A DNA stretch of 64,000 nucleotides from Mycobacterium sp. ENV421 (lineage in GTDB: Bacteria > Actinomycetota > Actinomycetes > Mycobacteriales > Mycobacteriaceae): the NCBI RefSeq assembly GCF_002887815.1, contig NZ_PDHO01000021.1, forward strand, positions 20,222 through 84,221, given 5' to 3'. The notes beneath the pieces are model-generated. The model was not told the DNA's origin. It ran no database searches and saw only the letters and a list, made by a program, of their open reading frames with translations. Of the stretch, positions 62,091 to 64,000 are shown one piece after another. Position 1 is the first letter of the stretch; the number at the start of each line of letters is the position of its first letter. The position numbers and the translations under genes are program-made.

Positions 62091-63034
62091 TTGCGGTCGA
62101 GCCACTCCCCGATGGCGGCGACGGCATCGCGAAAGAAGATGCGGTACGGGCGGTCGGCGACGTACCCGATGTGCGGGGTGGCGATGACGTTGTCGAGGGT
62201 GCGCAGCGGATGCCCAGGCGGTAGCGGCTCGGTGTCGAAGACATCGAGCGCGGCCGTGATGGTGGTGGATCTCAGGGCGTCGACCAGTGCCGATTCGTCA
62301 ATGATCGGACCGCGAGAGGTGTTGACCAGCAACGCTTTCGGCTTCATCTGCGCCAGCTCGGCCGAACCGACCAAGCCAGTGGAACGCTCGCTGAGCTTCA
62401 TGTGGATGGTCAGCACGTCGGATCGGCTGAACAGCTCGTCCTTGCCGACGTAGGTCGCCCCCGCCTCGGCGGCCGCCTCCGGGGTGAGGTTCTCACTCCA
62501 GGCGATGACGTCCATGCCGAACGCCTCACCGATGCGGGCGACGCGGACACCGATGCGACCCAACCCGAGGATGCCGAGGACCCGGCCGGACAGTTCACGG
62601 CCCACCCCGGTCTGCCATCCGCCGTCGCGCACCGACCGCGCCTCCGTGACCAGATCGCGGGCGCCGGCCAGGATGAGGGCCCAGGTCAGTTCGACCGTCG
62701 AGGCCACAGTGCCACCGGTGGTCCCGACATGGATGCCGTGGTCGTCGGCGGCAGCCATGTCGATGGACGCGTTGAACGGGCCCGTCGAGGCGATCATCTT
62801 CAGATTCGGCAGCCGTTCGATGATGCTGCGCGGCAACGGGGTTCGCTCCCTCATCACGAACACGACATCGAACGGGGCCAGACGCGCGACGAGTTCGTCC
62901 GGATCGGACACGTGGTCGTTGAACACCGTGATGTCGGCGCGGCCGGAGACCGTGGACCAATCGGTCATGGTCAACGCCACGTTCTGGTAGTCGTCGAGGA
63001 CCGCCACTTGCGCCCGTCCGGTGTCACTGATCAT
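62084..63034 (-). CDS. D-2-hydroxyacid dehydrogenase
   Basis: 316 residues. NAD site GILGLGRIGVRVARIG (148-163), catalytic Arg in NTSRGPIID (about 235), Glu in DVFDTEPLP (about 265) and His in TPHIGYV (about 285), the full triad of this family. It oxidises or reduces 2-hydroxy/keto acids. Its convergent overlap with the amidohydrolase is only 7 nt, so regulation is probably independent, but a role for the aldolase product is possible. Confidence 0.87.
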   Translation of the reverse strand: MISDTGRAQVAVLDDYQNVALTMTDWSTVSGRADITVFNDHVSDPDELVARLAPFDVVFVMRERTPLPRSIIERLPNLKMIASTGPFNASIDMAAADDHGIHVGTTGGTVASTVELTWALILAGARDLVTEARSVRDGGWQTGVGRELSGRVLGILGLGRIGVRVARIGEAFGMDVIAWSENLTPEAAAEAGATYVGKDELFSRSDVLTIHMKLSERSTGLVGSAELAQMKPKALLVNTSRGPIIDESALVDALRSTTITAALDVFDTEPLPPGHPLRTLDNVIATPHIGYVADRPYRIFFRDAVAAIGEWLDRNQ

Positions 63035-63074
63035 GCCCGCAGGCTAACCCGATCGGCGCTAGAGTCAACGATCA

Positions 63075-63922
63075 GTGACCCTGTTCAGCTACTCGGCCTC
63101 CACTGCGCTGCTTGCCGACGGCAGGCCATTTTTGCTTATCGGCGAACTTATGTTCACGCTGCTGATCCCTGCGGTCGGAGTGCTGCTGCTGGTCCTCGGC
63201 CTGCGTGATCGGTCCAAGGCCCGCCGCATGCAGCCGCCCTACCCTGGCGGCTATCCCCCGCCGCCGGGTTATCCACCACCGGGCTACCCCCCACCGGGTT
63301 ACCAACCACCGGGCTACCTGCCACCGGGCTATCCGCCGCCCCGCTACCCACCGATGCCGCCGCAGCGGTCGACCGCGGGCCGCGGCCTGATCACCGCGGG
63401 CGCCATCCTCATCGCCGTCGGTCTCGCGGGCGCAGTCGGCAGGGTGGCCGACTCGGCCGGTGAGCACACAGCAGCTGAAAAGTTCGCTCCCCCAGTCAAG
63501 ATCGGTCAATGCATCACCGGCGAGGCGCTCGGCTCGGGGGCTATCGGCACCAAGGACATCATTAGCTGCGACGACCCCCGGGGCGTCTTCGAAGTCGTCA
63601 GCGCCGGCGTGCAGGATGCGAAATGCCCGGACGGCAAGCGGGCCGACACCGACTTCGCGCGCTGGACCAACGACGCGTACGCCGTTTGCTTCCTGCCCAA
63701 CCTCCAGACCGGCCGGTGCTACGCCGCGATCAAAGGCTCCCCGACCGCCGACCACCCAACCGCGGCAACACTCTCGAGCCGGCCGCCTGCAGCGACAGCT
63801 CGGCCGACTTCAAAGTGGTCAAGCGCGCAGACGCCGCCGATTTCGATCTGTGCCCGCCCGGCACGAAACAACGCATCTGGACCATGCCGCCGCGGACGTA
63901 TTGCACCGGCCCGCCGTCGTGA
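63075..63922 (+). pseudogene. Proline-rich membrane protein (LppU-like C-terminus) with apparent 1-base frameshift
   Basis: From a GTG at 63075 (alternative ATG at 63150) the frame reads a hydrophobic segment (FLLIGELMFTLLIPAVGVLLLVLGL), a Gly-Tyr-Pro repeat (63234-63362), a second hydrophobic segment (LITAGAILIAVGLAGAVG), then a Cys-containing domain (KIGQCITGE, ISCDDPRGVFEVV, AVCFLPNLQTGRCYAAIKG). After about 63750 this frame loses sense, while the frame one base earlier continues with AACSDSSADFKVVKR and ends DLCPPGTKQRIWTMPPRTYC...TGA (63922). Joining them needs one extra base near 63741-63780 and gives about 282 residues. The original frame stays open to the window end. Either a real frameshift or a sequencing error. 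Confidence 0.68.
63234..63362 (+). repeat. Coding tandem repeat of Pro-Pro-Gly-Tyr
   Basis: About seven units of GYPPP/GYxPP (PGGYPPPPGYPPPGYPPP, then GYQPPGYLPPGYPPPRYPP) sit between the two membrane segments of the gene. Codons differ between units (TAT/TAC, CCG/CCA), so the repeat is old rather than a recent slippage product. Confidence 0.8.
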
Positions 63923-64000
63923 TCCGGCGCGATTTCGGGCGCACACGGGCGTTGTCAAGCTGCGTGGAGTCGGTCGGTGTCGTTTTCAGCGGGGAGGTTG

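Noticed and set aside
63072..63755. 227-codon minus frame opposite the proline-rich protein
   Set aside because: Contains the reverse of the Pro-Gly-Tyr repeat as Gly/Trp/Arg runs; the plus frame has membrane segments and paired cysteines.

Overview
The window looks like chromosomal DNA of an actinobacterium, most probably a fast-growing environmental mycobacterium (Mycolicibacterium type). The reasons are the high GC content, the many GTG/TTG starts, the dense 4-nt stop/start overlaps, and the families present: LigB next to a CstA/YbdD pair, a trehalose-phosphatase/GH65 fusion like mycobacterial OtsB1, many FadE-type acyl-CoA dehydrogenases, DUF732, ANTAR proteins and small secreted proteins. 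Species assignment is inference. No rRNA, tRNA, CRISPR array, insertion sequence or prophage was recognised.

Layout. 1-5.3 kb (minus): the start of a MASE1 membrane sensor cut by the window edge, an NAD-dependent epimerase, a double-length fused acyl-CoA dehydrogenase and an SDR. 5.4-15.6 kb: a membrane-anchored molybdopterin oxidoreductase, ATP-dependent DNA ligase LigB, three accessory genes (a DinB/MDMPI protein, a flavin monooxygenase with a shortened NTF2-like tail, a GNAT-AAA ATPase fusion), then cstA with its small ybdD partner and a P-loop kinase. 15.8-21.9 kb: a two-subunit acyl-CoA dehydrogenase operon, an SDR, a SOUL heme-binding protein, a secreted protein, a PAS-ANTAR regulator and a VanX-type dipeptidase.

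21.9-37.6 kb is a catabolic block. One minus-strand operon encodes an extradiol dioxygenase, a fumarylacetoacetate-hydrolase-family enzyme, a flavin hydroxylase and a P450, each overlapping the next, next to a TetR gene with repeated operator-like sites. A second, divergent set encodes a complete mhp-like meta-cleavage route: flavin hydroxylase, C-C hydrolase and extradiol dioxygenase on plus; TetR, hydratase, acetaldehyde dehydrogenase and aldolase on minus. Two palindromes lie between the two arms. A Baeyer-Villiger-type monooxygenase plus an alpha/beta hydrolase under a third TetR follow. Together they could turn a ketone-bearing or hydroxylated aromatic (or polycyclic) compound into pyruvate and acetyl-CoA; the substrate is unknown.

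37.6-45.6 kb holds small secreted or membrane proteins (M15 peptidase, DUF4267-like, Cys-rich, DUF732, CAP-like, S1 protease), a flavin monooxygenase, a zinc alcohol dehydrogenase and a slipin with a 70-residue partner. 45.6-57.3 kb is an energy and stress module: P-type proton ATPase, PPK2, trehalose phosphatase/GH65, PEP synthase, a SpoIIAA-like protein, GAF-ANTAR and a helical protein. 57.6-62.1 kb is a GntR-controlled operon (CoA ligase, class II aldolase, amidohydrolase) with a near-consensus, apparently leaderless promoter. The window ends with a D-2-hydroxyacid dehydrogenase and a proline-rich membrane protein gene that carries an apparent frameshift.
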